Below, one piece after another: positions 12,680-25,073 of a stretch of DNA of 64,000 nt. Under the pieces are notes generated by a model. That model was given only the letters and a program-made list of their open reading frames with translations, was not told where the DNA came from and ran no database searches. How positions within the stretch are numbered: position 1 is the first letter of the stretch; every line of letters begins with the position of its first letter. Position numbers and translations under genes: made by a program. Origin of the DNA: Vespa crabro (Eukaryota; Arthropoda; Insecta; Hymenoptera; Vespidae); NCBI RefSeq assembly GCF_910589235.1, contig NC_060960.1, positions 1,470,839 to 1,534,838 of the forward strand. The letters run 5' to 3'.

Positions 12680-13689
12680 TTAAAGGCACTGATACATGCT
12701 GTTGTGATGAGTCATATGATGATGTGGCTGATGAATTTGATGATGTGGATACATCCTTTGCTCGTAACACGGTTGATATTGTTGTGGTATCGGTGGACTG
12801 ACACTTTGATCGCTATAGCAATCATATTCTTGCCATTCCGGCACGAATCTTTCTTGAGGATAAGGAAATGTTGTTGGGTGACTCGGTCCAAGTCGTTTTT
12901 GTGCAGCTACAGCACAGCTTCCGGTCGAAGACGTGATCATGTTACCGTTCTCACTGATGCTGACTGTTACATTGCCGACGTTAACGGTTACTTCGCCACT
13001 CTCAGAGTTTCCTAATGTTTGAGAGAGAGCCCATATATAATTGTGAGCGAACCGAAGGGTCTCGATCTTTGTCAACTTGGTGTCTTCAGGAAATGTAGGT
13101 AAAGCCATTCTTAATCTCTCTAGTGCATCGTTCAGCGTGTGCATTCTGTGCCGTTCTCGATCGTTCGCCTTTATCCGACGATTCCTTTTCAATCTGAGTA
13201 CCTAAAGTATCAAAGAAAATAGGATTCTTTTACTTGTTCACTTATTTCTCTATCTCTTGTTATTTTATTTCATTTTATTTTATCTTTTATCATTCCCATC
13301 TTTCTCTTGTTCTTTTTTGTCAGGTAATATTTTAAGGATTTACGTTTTTTTAATTTTTAAGATGATACGAAAATTAATTGTGATAAAATAGAGAAATTCA
13401 TTGATACGATTAGTAAATAAGTAATAGTTCAGAAAGTTTATAGAGGCAATTTAGAATCATTGTTTAAAAAGGCAATTTAGAATCATTGTTTAAAAATATT
13501 TACCTGAGTGGGACTTTTACATCGAGTATTCCGAGTTTTCTTCCGTTTTTCTTCTTTCACAGGTGGAAAGAGACCATCCGCGGATAATTCGTGTTTCGGA
13601 GACTCGAAGCTAACGTCAAAGCCGGAGTCGGATGAACTGGACAGTTCGTCAAAGCCTCCCTCGCTACAGAATGAATATTCCGATGACAT
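12680..13689 (-). CDS. tap: Neurogenin-family bHLH transcription factor (tap)
   Basis: Two coding exons: 13689-13504 and 13201-12680, joined in phase 0 (donor CAG|GTAAAT, acceptor TTTAG|GTA), giving 235 residues. Residues about 67-125 form a complete bHLH domain: basic region RRIKANDRERHRM, first helix, a short PTFPEDT loop, and second helix KLTKIETLRFAHNYIWAL. The KANDRER and KLTKIETLRFA(H/Y)NYIWAL signatures are diagnostic of neurogenins and insect tap. The E-box-contacting Glu78 and the flanking arginines are present. Position 80 is His where I expect Asn in most neurogenins. The N-terminus is Ser/acid-rich and the C-terminus is His/Gln-rich. The first in-frame ATG (13689) was chosen; the codon before it is GTG. 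The protein would act in the nucleus as a heterodimer with Daughterless in neural precursors; this is known for the family. Confidence 0.9.
13445..13496. repeat. 26-bp tandem duplication in tap intron
   Basis: Two identical 26-bp units (13445-13470 and 13471-13496), each beginning GGCAATTTAGAATC. They sit in the tap intron, ending only 7 bp from the donor site, and look like a recent slippage or duplication event. Confidence 0.9.
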
Positions 13690-14135
13690 CACGGAGATTC
13701 ACTATAACACGAAGACAATCACGCTTACGTGATAATCGAGCAACAGACGAGTAAGTTTCTTTTTCTTTTATTTTTCGTTACTTTATTAAACAATTATACA
13801 CTTAAAAGTTTTCATTTTATATTTCAAAGAAATAGGCTCGTTCTTTCTTCCGTATACCTTGAGCGTATTATTGAAGATGACAGTAGAAATGAATTATCCT
13901 TTGGAAAACAGAAAATATTTCACGAACGATCACACAGAATCACAATTGAATTCAAATAAAATTTCAAATATTGAATTAATATTCGCAATCGTACGTATTC
14001 ATCACGTCATAATCAAACGTCGAAAGAGATGAATAAGAGAATAGGAAAGAACGTAAAAGCGAAAATAAGAATCGAACGAGCGGACTAGGCGGGGTACAAT
14101 TTGGTACTGTGCATGTGGGAAGGGGCTCTTAGAGC

Positions 14136-14142
14136 ATATATA
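14136..14142 (-). promoter_or_regulatory. Candidate tap TATA box
   Basis: On the minus strand the sequence reads GGTATATATGC inside a markedly GC-rich patch (about 14080-14240). A start site about 30 bp downstream would fall near 14112, giving a 5' UTR of about 420 nt before the tap ATG. A CATGTG E-box lies at 14113-14118. Placement by motif and distance only. Confidence 0.35.
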
Positions 14143-14381
14143 CCGTCCCGGGGGTATTTCGCCCCCTCCACGAGACTCGACAGCCACCATCTATGGGGCA
14201 CCGTACCAAGAGTTCACCCCATAATCACTGCGGAGGGGTACCTAACATTCCTCTCCCTTCGTCCCTCTCTCTTCTCTTCACTCCTCCCATTTTCTCTCCC
14301 TTACCCCCACTTTTCCCTATATGCATTAGACGCGTGCCATAGAGAAAAAGAAAAGAGAGAATGAGAGAGAAATAGATGGAA

Positions 14382-14412
<31 letters not shown>

Positions 14413-15363
14413 ATGAAAGAGACAGAGAAGTATGTAGCTGCCTTGTTAGAAGATTAGAGGTTTTTAGGGTGATTACACCGCTTTGAGATTTCGCGTACAA
14501 CCGAGCACTTCTTTTTAAGTCTGTCTACCGAGAAAACAAAATGATTTATCTCGAGCCATAGTTACGGAGAATTTCATATTTCGTTTCTGTTGTTTTCTGT
14601 CTCGGAGTCTTTCATAGTTCACCTGGTCTCGTTTTTACAGATCAAATCTATCATACGTATCCTTTGTATACATGCTTATGATCTAAAAGATTTCCTACAA
14701 AATTTTTCTCAATTGGTTTAATCGAGTAGAATAAATCTATCTCTTATGTATCAGAAATTATATCATCTTTTCTTTATTCCTTTTTTTTTTTTTTTTTTTT
14801 TTAATAAACATATATCGTTTTTTAACGTTTTATATAATATTTTGTAGATTATATTTTCTAAGGATTAATGCCAGATTAGCTGCACAGTATAAAGGATTGC
14901 ATATCATCAGGGGGAGGTGTTATTACAAGAACGAATTTTATAAGACCGCAAGTCTATTCTTGTAGAAATCTACTTTGTAAGTTTTGTAATAGATCAATTA
15001 GTGTTTGTTAACTCACCTGAAAGAAAAAATGAGAGTTTTATCTATATATAGAAATTTGCACTTTCAAAAGATCTCGATTCGATCACGACGTTCAATGTGT
15101 AACTAAAGCATAAGTGGCAGGTAATCTAATAAAGCCAACTACGACCATATGTCGCATCCGCTAATCAGTTGATAATACCTATGACATTGCTATAGAAACC
15201 ATCAGTCTGACGATGTCATACGATGTAAGAATGATGTCGAATTGCAAATTTGGTTGATCAAACAGATTTTATGTCATTTCTACTTGCAAAAGACTTATAT
15301 TAGGAAACACTTGATAATTCATATCTTTCGAAGAATACAAATTTGAAAACGTTATATATTTAT

Positions 15364-15408
15364 ACACACACACACACACACACACACACAAATACACACA
15401 CACACACA
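15364..15408. repeat. (CA)n microsatellite
   Basis: A CA run with one AAT interruption. Confidence 0.95.
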
Positions 15409-18338
15409 TATAATATAGATAATTCATTAGAAAATTTTAGTATGGAACTTTCTTATTGATTTCGAAGAAGATATCGAATTAGGAAATTATAATAGATTTC
15501 TTTCACGAATTCGAAGTTAAAGTGTGTAAAGGGATCAACAGAAAGATAGGGCATACCGGTGACGAAGAAAACGTGTAAACGTCCATCGATCATGTTGTCA
15601 ATTACGTAAGAGAAGTAATTTAATAAAAAATTGGAAAATCGTGGCTTATGAATTTTAATAATTCTATCTTTACATCCCCGTCGTGTGTAGCTTCGATTAA
15701 TCGTGTCTCTTTGAACTGTTACGAACAATATGAAAGACACCGAGGTGACGTATATAGGAACGAAAAATATATCAGGACCCACGTGTGGTCTGTTTGCTTA
15801 ACGATTTGTTATCATGACATATTCACGCTATTCTGAGTGCACTGTCAATAATTTCTTCAATGAGAACAAACAGAACTTCTCGCGCTGGTGGTGCAAATCA
15901 CCGTCGACCCTTTTTCACGTCGATTCGCGCTCTTTTCCCTGTTGAATCGATCGCAGCTACTTTTTTTCCTTTCTTTTCTTTTATTTTTTTTCTGAAAAAT
16001 ATTACAGTGAAATTATCGCTAAAATCCATATGATAATTCCTTCGATAGTTTCGATAGGATTATTTTTTCTCTTTTTTTTTCTTTTTATTCCTCCATTCGT
16101 ATTTTAAAATATTTTGTTCGAGTTATAGCCATTTTGTAACGTGAAATCGATGAGGTTACATTTTTTTTCTTTTTTGTTTTTTTTTTGTCTTTTCTATTTT
16201 TCTATGCAATTTACTTTTATGTCCAAACGAAACGACGAAACTACTTTCGAGAAAAGTTCATGCGGTTTTGTTAGATTATTGGATATAGCGAGTTTTCTTT
16301 CTCGTACGATTTCTCGTTTAACGACTTTAGGTAAATTAGTTGTCCCAGAGAAAGTAAAAGAAACGTTTCCGCTATATCATTGAGACGAGAACTTACAGTC
16401 CAATGTCAGGGTTAGGATGGAGTATAATATAATTTTTGCGTACAGGTAAAGAAAACTTGTCGTATAAATATAGATGTGATATTATTGGATACGAATGTTA
16501 TTAGAACGTATATATTATTTGTAGATTATTTCCTGTTACGTCGATATTTTCTATTTGCTTCCTTGGAGAAATGTTTCTTTTTCATAATTAGAGACGGTCG
16601 CTTAAACATGATCACTCTAGCGTAGACTTTCGCGCTTTCTCAGAAACAATTAACGTCATATAACTTGTTTACAACATTTCCCTTCAAATGGCACTTAACT
16701 GATCATGATTAATTTCATACTAATGATTACGAACATACTGATCAAGTGCATTTATTTTAATATGATGAGAAAATTTCCATAAAATTGCAGTCTACAATAT
16801 GATATGTACTTAGATTTAATCGTAAAAATTTACGAAGGAGATGGAACGTCAGAAGAAAATAAATTTTTTCGTTTCATACATTCGTCGATGTATTTGAAGA
16901 CCCTATGATATTCGGGTCTACCCTTTCCCTAAAAAAAAATTATGTCGATATAATTTTAACGGCAGCAACCCTTTTCACACTTTGAAAATTCGTACTATAA
17001 CGTACCAGTCATCGATAAAAGATCCCCGTGAAATCGAAACCGCCGAGGACACATGTTCGATCGAGGCTATACGGAAATATTGGAAATTACACGAAAGATT
17101 TGCTCTTGGGGCGTGCAGAATCGAAAATCAAATAAAAAAAGAAAGGGGCGTGCCCGGTGTTAGCGAGAATCGAGAAGAGAGAATCGTTGTCTCGCAAAAA
17201 GGGTACCGAATACATGCTGAAAAACGATTCGCTCTAATTGGATAATTTATCGATGACTACGGCGATAAATTGAATTTCGACACTTCATCGAGTCGAACAC
17301 ATTTAACTTGGTTTTCCTTAACGAGAACGAATTAATTTTATCTAAGTTCACTTTCTTATCATCTTTATATATTTTTTTTACGTTAACTCTTTTTATTACT
17401 CAATTCTTTTCTTCAATTCTAATAAAAACTATATCACGTAAAATTTATAAAATAGTATCGCTTACATTATTTAAAACTATTTGGAAAACTACTAGGAGAT
17501 TTGGTTATAAAGTAGCAATATAGTTTTTATCGATAAAACGAAAGAAAATTTTTTTAAAATATGGATATATATAACTAAGTATATAATTTTAAAGTTACAC
17601 AAAGTTATAAATAGTTAATCCTCTATAATCGAGATTTTGGTTATATCTACAAACAGAATTATATAATGAGAAATTTTATAGCATTAGTTATATACTAATA
17701 TTAAGTATGACTTAATATTTAAACATTAAGTTTTTAAAGATAAAATGAAATAAAATTTAATATAAGCACATAACTTCAAAGTTATATTTTATAAAGAATT
17801 AATCTCTTATAATTCAATTTTCTTGTTTTTTTTTTTTTATTTTCGTCGTGTCTATAAACAAAACTACATGATATTACTTGTACTGGATGTTAAATAATTT
17901 ATACAATATAAATTATTTTATAAATGTTAAATAAATTTATACAATAAAAAAAATTAAATGTGTAGGAATGAAATGAAATGAAAAATTAAAAGATATAAAC
18001 ATAAGTACGTCACTTTAAAGTTACATGATGTTATAGAGGAAGTTTGCTAATTCGGATTTCCTCAACGTTCAGAGAATGTAATACTTGTTCTCTTTTTTTG
18101 TACTTTTTCGTTACGTTAATTAGCACGAAAGAAGAATTTTACGAGTGTATCAGTATATGTTGTGTGTTATTACACACATAAGCGAACGTTTACACGTTTA
18201 AAAGGTGATCTGGTCTCATGCGTAAAAGGTGTGTGGCGTCGTGAGAAGTGGGTTAACCGGCATACGAAACACATTCACGTTCATTTACGATATTATGTAT
18301 TTATACGAACGTAACTAGACACAAGACATACATATATG

Positions 18339-18340
<2 letters not shown>

Positions 18341-18396
<56 letters not shown>

Positions 18397-18397
18397 G
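18341..18397. repeat. Compound (CA)n(TA)n microsatellite
   Basis: A CA run passing directly into a TA run, followed by a short GATA repeat. Confidence 0.95.
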
Positions 18398-19467
18398 ATA
18401 GATAGATATTCACGTTCACGAGAGAATTCCCAGGGTCTGAGAATTACAAGAGTTGATCGCAAAAATGTCGACTAGTCGCAAAGAAGAGATCTTACACGAT
18501 AATCTTTATGCAAGCAGATTTATATACCTCTATCCCACGCCTTTCTAGTTTCTTCCTCATGGTTCATCGTACTTCTAAAAGTGCATCCGCGTCTATGCAA
18601 CTTCTCTCTATCTCTATCTTTATTTATCTATCTTTCTTTCTCTTTTTGACACGTTCGTCCTTTCTCCTTCGACGTATTCTCGTATTTAGCACACGACCTA
18701 CCACCGTACGAAGCCGTTCCATTATAAACGCACTTACGCTTCGTTAACTCATTGTGACATAATCAGCTTGGCACGTCATTTTTATTAATCAACGTTCGAA
18801 AAAGCGAATAAATAAGTACTTAAGTTAACGTTCGTTTTATACGACGGACGAAGGGAGAAAATGATTAATTCGTTCGTTCATGGTAAATCGATAAAATAAA
18901 GATAAATTTCACTTACGTAATTACGCGATCACTTCCGCGATAAATACGATCAAGATTTAACAGTTTAATTATAATATACTTGTTCTGCACGAATGACAAC
19001 GTTTAAATAAAAAACCTTGAAAAGTTTCAGTGAAAGGAAGAGTGACTTGGACTTCGATAAATCGACTGTTGAAATAAGTCGATTGTTCCTTCTTCAGGTA
19101 AGCATTGAAATGATAAAAAAGGAAATCGTTGGACTCGATGGATTATCCTCCTAATAGAATAAAACGATCTGTATCGTGCTCTTAGAATTGTTTGGTACTT
19201 CATCGTTGAAGGTGGAGCTGTTCGAGTTGGTCTTTGCTAACTGTACATGACTCCTTCTCCGAGATTCGCCAATCTCTTCTCTCTCTTTCTTTATTTCTTT
19301 CTCTGTCATTTTCGTTCTCTCTAGCAATCTCTTCACTTATTTACTTCTTCCATTTCTTCATTATTTTATCTGGATCACTTCGAATATTTATCCTTTATTA
19401 CTTAACTCAATTCACGAGAATCTTTCTTTTTCGTGTCCCCTTTATTTTCTAAGAGTGAAAAAAATAA

Positions 19468-19505
<38 letters not shown>

Positions 19506-21368
19506 GAAGGTAGAGACAGAGGCAGAGACAGACAGAAATAGAGAAAGTGGGGAGAGCCATCGGCATTTTAACGTTGCTCTTTCGCAGTCCATACTCTGTA
19601 CGTGCTGCTTACCTTGGTTCTAGCCAGAGTACTGCTGGTAAAAGGACCTTTTGAACTATTCCAAGAAACAGCCAATGAGAGAGGATCGACTTATGACGAG
19701 GCGGCCGAGTTATCCATATTGCCTCATCGACGTATAATACAACGCTAATACAAATGCTATTCATGCTATTATAGGATTGAGAAAATGAAGCGATTAAGCG
19801 AGAAGGAGAATTCATGAAAGAAGGGCAATGCATTTTTTTTTAATTTCTTTTCTTTCCTTTTTTTATAATTATATTTCTTTCACGTCCAAGAATCGTTATC
19901 ATTTCGAACGACAGAATTATGAAATATACGGAGTTTGATATATCTTTTAGACTCTTATCGTTTTAAACAAAATGTTTTTTAGCGTATTCAAAATAAATTT
20001 TGTAAATTTTTACGTGCTAAGAAATAAATGTTAGATAATTCTTATGAGATAGCTATACATCAGTAAAAGTTGTTGTTTATAAATGTTGCGCATAAACAAA
20101 TGTCGAAAATAAAGAAGGTATTGTCATTCGGAGTGATACAAAGTATTGATACATGATACAAGTGATATAATAAAATTTATATATATATATATATATATAT
20201 ATAATTGTATTATTAAAATTATTTGTTTTTAATTATTGATAAAAATATCGTCGAGTACATAAATCGTAAATTTTAATGAAATCTCGATGAAATAAATTTA
20301 CTAAGGGATATTATTAAAGCTATGTGTGACGATTTACGTGTTAATATGTTTCTCATGTATTTACGTTCTAAATTCTGTCTAGTAAGATAAGCTTGGATTC
20401 CGATAGTTCAGCAAATTAAACCGACATAGATGGGTTCTTCACGAATGAACTATCACTTCGATATTTATATTAGAAGTGGCATTATAACGATCAAACAAAT
20501 AGCTGTTCGTTCGAGGTTATTGCTTGTACGAGCCATCGATTCCCTCTATTTCCAATATCAATCTTCTGTTTAGAGAATTTTATCAAGAACGAAGAAATAA
20601 TTAATTTTTAGTAATGATCAATTCGAGAAGACTTTATTAATACGTTGAATGTGTATTATTGTTCTCGATGAATTTCAATAGGTCTCCATTTAAAATGTTT
20701 ATAAGATTTCTTTTATAACTTGAAAAAAGAAAAAATACATTAAATTTTACCTATATTTCCAAATGTAAGTAAAATATATCATGATAATTTGATGAGAACG
20801 AATTTTCTCTTATCTATCGATACAATAATTTATGAATTTATTAATCTAATCGTAAATTATAGTACATTGATTTGAATTTTTTTTGAATAAATTGTTGACA
20901 TCAATTTCAAGAGATTCTTTCTAATCTTAAGAGATTACTTCTTCTAGAAATGGTTTGGATTAAAACAATCCAAGTAGGTTTTCAAGGGGGAAAGAAAACA
21001 AACAAATAAGAAAGAAAATCAAAAAACTAAAAAATAAAAAAGGAAGGTGATATTAAGAAAAAGATGGAGGGGCAGTAGGGATAGAAAGGAAGGGCTTAAG
21101 TGGGAGCACCGGTGCCCCTTTCGCGCGCACAGTTACCGGGGACTGACTGTAGCCTCTCCTTATTCCGGCTTGGCACAGCTTTCTCTCTCTCTCTCTCTCT
21201 CTCTTTTTCTCTTCTGTCTTTATTCCTTCCACTCCCATAGCGGAGGCCACATACCTCCTTAGGATGCAGTGTAGACCTGTCCATTGGCTGGCAGACACCG
21301 CTTCGTTTTTCGAAAGATCGCCAGCCAGAGTCTGTGTACTTCTGTGTATGTATATGTGTGAAGGAAAG

Positions 21369-21422
<54 letters not shown>
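21369..21422. repeat. (GA)n microsatellite
   Basis: A GA run at the right end of a GC-rich island. Confidence 0.95.
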
Positions 21423-21425
<3 letters not shown>

Positions 21426-22047
21426 GGGAGAGCAAGAATACTTGCTGGCAAGTCCTCTCTCATCCAGTCTGCGTCATGCTTTTCGAGATTCGTGTACTCG
21501 CGCGTTTCATTCCTTTGACAATAAGTATCTCGAAAGGCAAGACAATATGTCGCGATAAATAATGTAAAACATTACATAGAGACATATCTACATACTTATA
21601 TAGATGATTGTTGTTAATGAGATTAATACTTTTGGTGGTTGTAACCTTTTTCTTTTAATTTCATTCGAAACGAAAAGTACATAGAGTTATACGTAGGTGA
21701 AAGGATCCTTCGGGTGGATCGTAAAAGTTCGTAAGACAAATCTTACGAAAGGAATGAAGTTGATGGAGATGTTAGAGAATTATGTTCGCGTGGTGCGAAG
21801 TATATTCGTTAATGGAATTTGCTTTTGTTCAGATTCCAAGTGATTTCCAGTTGTGATAGATCGATTTAAGGATATACGAGTTTTTCTTTTCTTATTTAAG
21901 GTATGTCATTAGTTTTTATTTGTATTTTTATTGATATAACCGAAATAACGATATGTATTTCAATAAAAGGATTAACAATTTTCTCCCAAGTAAATAATAT
22001 TAAATCAATTAAATAATGATAATTTTTTAGGATGAATCTTGACCTAT

Positions 22048-22049
<2 letters not shown>

Positions 22050-22094
<45 letters not shown>

Positions 22095-22103
22095 TATATA
22101 TAT

Positions 22104-22199
<96 letters not shown>

Positions 22200-22208
22200 T
22201 ATATATAT
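22050..22208. repeat. Long (TA)n array with periodic interruptions
   Basis: About 160 bp of TA broken by CCTATATATATCC near its left end and by three ATAAATAT interruptions further right, suggesting internal duplication of blocks. Confidence 0.95.
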
Positions 22209-25073
22209 TCATAAACTTTAAATTTACGATAGGAAGGTCATGGTCGTTCAATTGGATATTTTACGTTCTTAATAACCGATATAACAATCGAGATGTATCG
22301 AGGTTAGCTCGCATTTTCGTTTCGTTTCGTTGCTTCTAAGATATTCGTGTATCTTGCCAAACTCGTGGCTCTCGTCGTCGTTTTCGCCAGTTCGAGGAAA
22401 ACCAGTCTGACCAGCGAGAGTCCATGACTCTACGGGGGCGCGGGATCGCCCCCAGTGTTCTGACTTACGAGGAACCGGTGTCAAGTTCGTTGATAGAAAA
22501 TACGATCGATGTTCGTGTAAGTCGTTTGGTTGAATGATCGAGCCTAATATTTCGACATATGATACTCATTAATAATTATTCCTTTTAACAGACTCCCGTT
22601 GAAACGGTAGATATGAAATATTTCTTCTTTCGCAATAGTTGAATTAATAATTATTAAAAGAATATTAATCTATAATTGTTTCTAGTTTATTTATTGTTAT
22701 ATGATTAAAGTATCAAATTAATCGGACTTTTTTAATTCGACAATACCTGTCAAATTGACAAACGGCGTTTAAAAAGACGACGAACGGTAGTTTTAGTATT
22801 AAATGTAATGTTCTTGGGATATTTTTTATTTTATATATTACCTGTAATATAATTTATTTGTTTTTAATATGAACGAAGAAAACTCGAGTTAAATGATTGA
22901 TTATAAATTTAAAAAGAAAATGAATAAGGAAGTACTACAACGATTGAGGTTTCTTACCGATGAAAGTGACGCGAGGTATAAGAAGAGCGCGTGGCAGGAT
23001 ATTCCTTTTCTTAGTCATTCATCCTGGCATCACCTGGTCACGCGGTGTCAGGATTCCATGCGCGTAACGTAACAGAGGGGCAAAAGGGGAGGTGCCGTAA
23101 CGGTTTTTTTCTTTCTCTTTCTCTCTCCCCCCTCTCTCTCTCTCTTTCTCTCTCTCTGTTTCCCTCTCTCTGTTTCCCTCTCTCTTTTGCTTCCTCTTTC
23201 TTCGGTCGACGATTAACGAGTCTAGGACGTTGAAAGAGTCTCGTACAACCAGTACAAAACAGTTAGCTAGATGTACTAGTTTTTTTTTTAAGTAATGTAG
23301 TATCGATTTTTCAAATGATCCTTTGAATAAAAGGCGAACTAGATTTTTCATGAATGATTCTTAACGAAGTTTTATATATTTAACATTTCTTCGATATTTT
23401 ATTTTTTTATAATAAAATAATAGTTTATTATTAGGATCAGTCTGGATTCAGTTATTGAGAGGCAAAGTTTCTTCTACTCGAGATGACTTGATCGATCTTG
23501 TATATGTCATTTTGTACTTGACCGAAAGTAATGGCCACTTCTATTTGAACATTCACACTTATCGGTCATCGTCGTAATGCATTTGAAGTTGCTTTTCCGT
23601 GTTGCACGATGAGAAGGTGAAATCGTCTTTAAATGTGAGATAATACGATTTCATATACGTTTATTGCGTTCTTCGCTGAAGGCTGAGTCATTGCTCGGTT
23701 CGATGAATTCTTCGGTCAAAAGGGATTTCTTTTTTTTTTTATTTGGTTACTGTAATATTAACGTAGATGCGATTAAAGTATTGATTTATTTCGAGAAGAT
23801 TTAGAAATTATTAAAGAATTTGTTTACAAAAACGATTTATTTCAATGAAAAAAAGAAATTCTTACGTCTTGAGCGATATGCCATATAAATATTTATGTAT
23901 ATGGTAGATTCGTTTGATTAACAACTACCTCTTTCAGAGACCATCCCTGATAATAGGGTACGAAATGCGGAAGTACTGTCTAAGTGCACGCATGAAGAAG
24001 CCAAGAAATTATGGGGAAATTGCCTCATAGCTGTCATTTCTCTTGACAGAATCATTTGTTCTCACAGTTTTACGAATACTATTCTCTTAACTAATCTTGA
24101 TCTTAAAATAAAGACGAATGATGGTTCTGGTCGAGGTTCTGTATAATAGAAGAAAAAAAAATTTCGATTATCCACTTTCTAATTTTTCATCATTCAGATT
24201 TCAATATTTTTGTCGTAAGTCGATAGTTATGACGGGAATAAAACGAATTTAAATGTTTTCTAGCTTTATATACCTCTCCACCCTCTCCCGGTTAATAGAG
24301 TTGTGTAAGACTTTTGTTCAACGTTCGGTGGTACGAGGCGTTATAGGTAATAGAAAGTTAGCAGCTTGATTCCAACAAAAGGTGCAGCAACACCGACGTC
24401 TCTCTCTTTCTTTCTCTCTGCTTTCTCGAATTTCCACTTAACGCAATCAACAATCATGGAACGTTGCTGATATCGGGAATACTTGAGGCAGTCAAAGCCA
24501 AAGAAATATTTCGAACGTGTTAACGAGCTTATGGATCGTTTTAATTCTCGATTACGTTGCTCGGTACTCGGGCATTTAACATCCACGAGACTCCTGAAAT
24601 GGAATCTGATTTCTAACGGCTTTTCACTAACCGCACGTACTCGTTCGAAGTCATTGAGACACCAAACATAGAGAGCTACGGTATACCGGTTGGTGGTTTG
24701 CCTCAAGGCATTTTTTTATTTTTTTATTTTTTTTTTAATTTTAATACCATGCAATAACTCAAGAACGCAGAAGCCAAGGAGAGTCTCCTCTGTTATATGC
24801 AGACACGTTTTTCCTATGTATGTATTCAAGGAAGCATCCTTTCGAGCACGCGAGCCATTTCCTTTCTTCCCACTCCGTCTGCGGTTATCCGGCCGTAACT
24901 CTTAAGATAATGGGTCATCGAAGTTGAACGTTCTAGCGACTCGTTTGTTTTTTCTCACTTTTAATAACGTCGTTCGATCAATACCTAGTGCGTGAATACT
25001 TTAACAAATTTGAAAGTATTATAAATATTTAGTTAGAAAGTTAATATAATAATTTATTTACTTTCAGGAGACA

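Larger units (their letters stand above)
14243..25067. other. Gene-free region between tap and the cadherin
   Basis: tap and the cadherin diverge from this 11-kb stretch, so it contains 5' regulatory DNA of both. I find no coding exon. The longest open frame (24341-24706, minus) lacks family motifs and splice support. A non-coding first exon of the cadherin should lie here, since a clean acceptor precedes its start codon, but I could not place it. A GC-rich island occupies about 21080-21320, and there are several microsatellites. Confidence 0.5.

Noticed and set aside
16982..17245. 87-residue plus-strand open frame
   Set aside because: It starts with TTG, with no promoter, splice or family evidence.
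19609..19833. Minus-strand open frame ending at a good donor (CCAAG|GTAAGC)
   Set aside because: No matching downstream exon or protein motif; possibly a non-coding exon, but unsupported.
24341..24706. 121-residue minus-strand open frame
   Set aside because: No family motif, no promoter or splice signals, and a competing open frame on the other strand.
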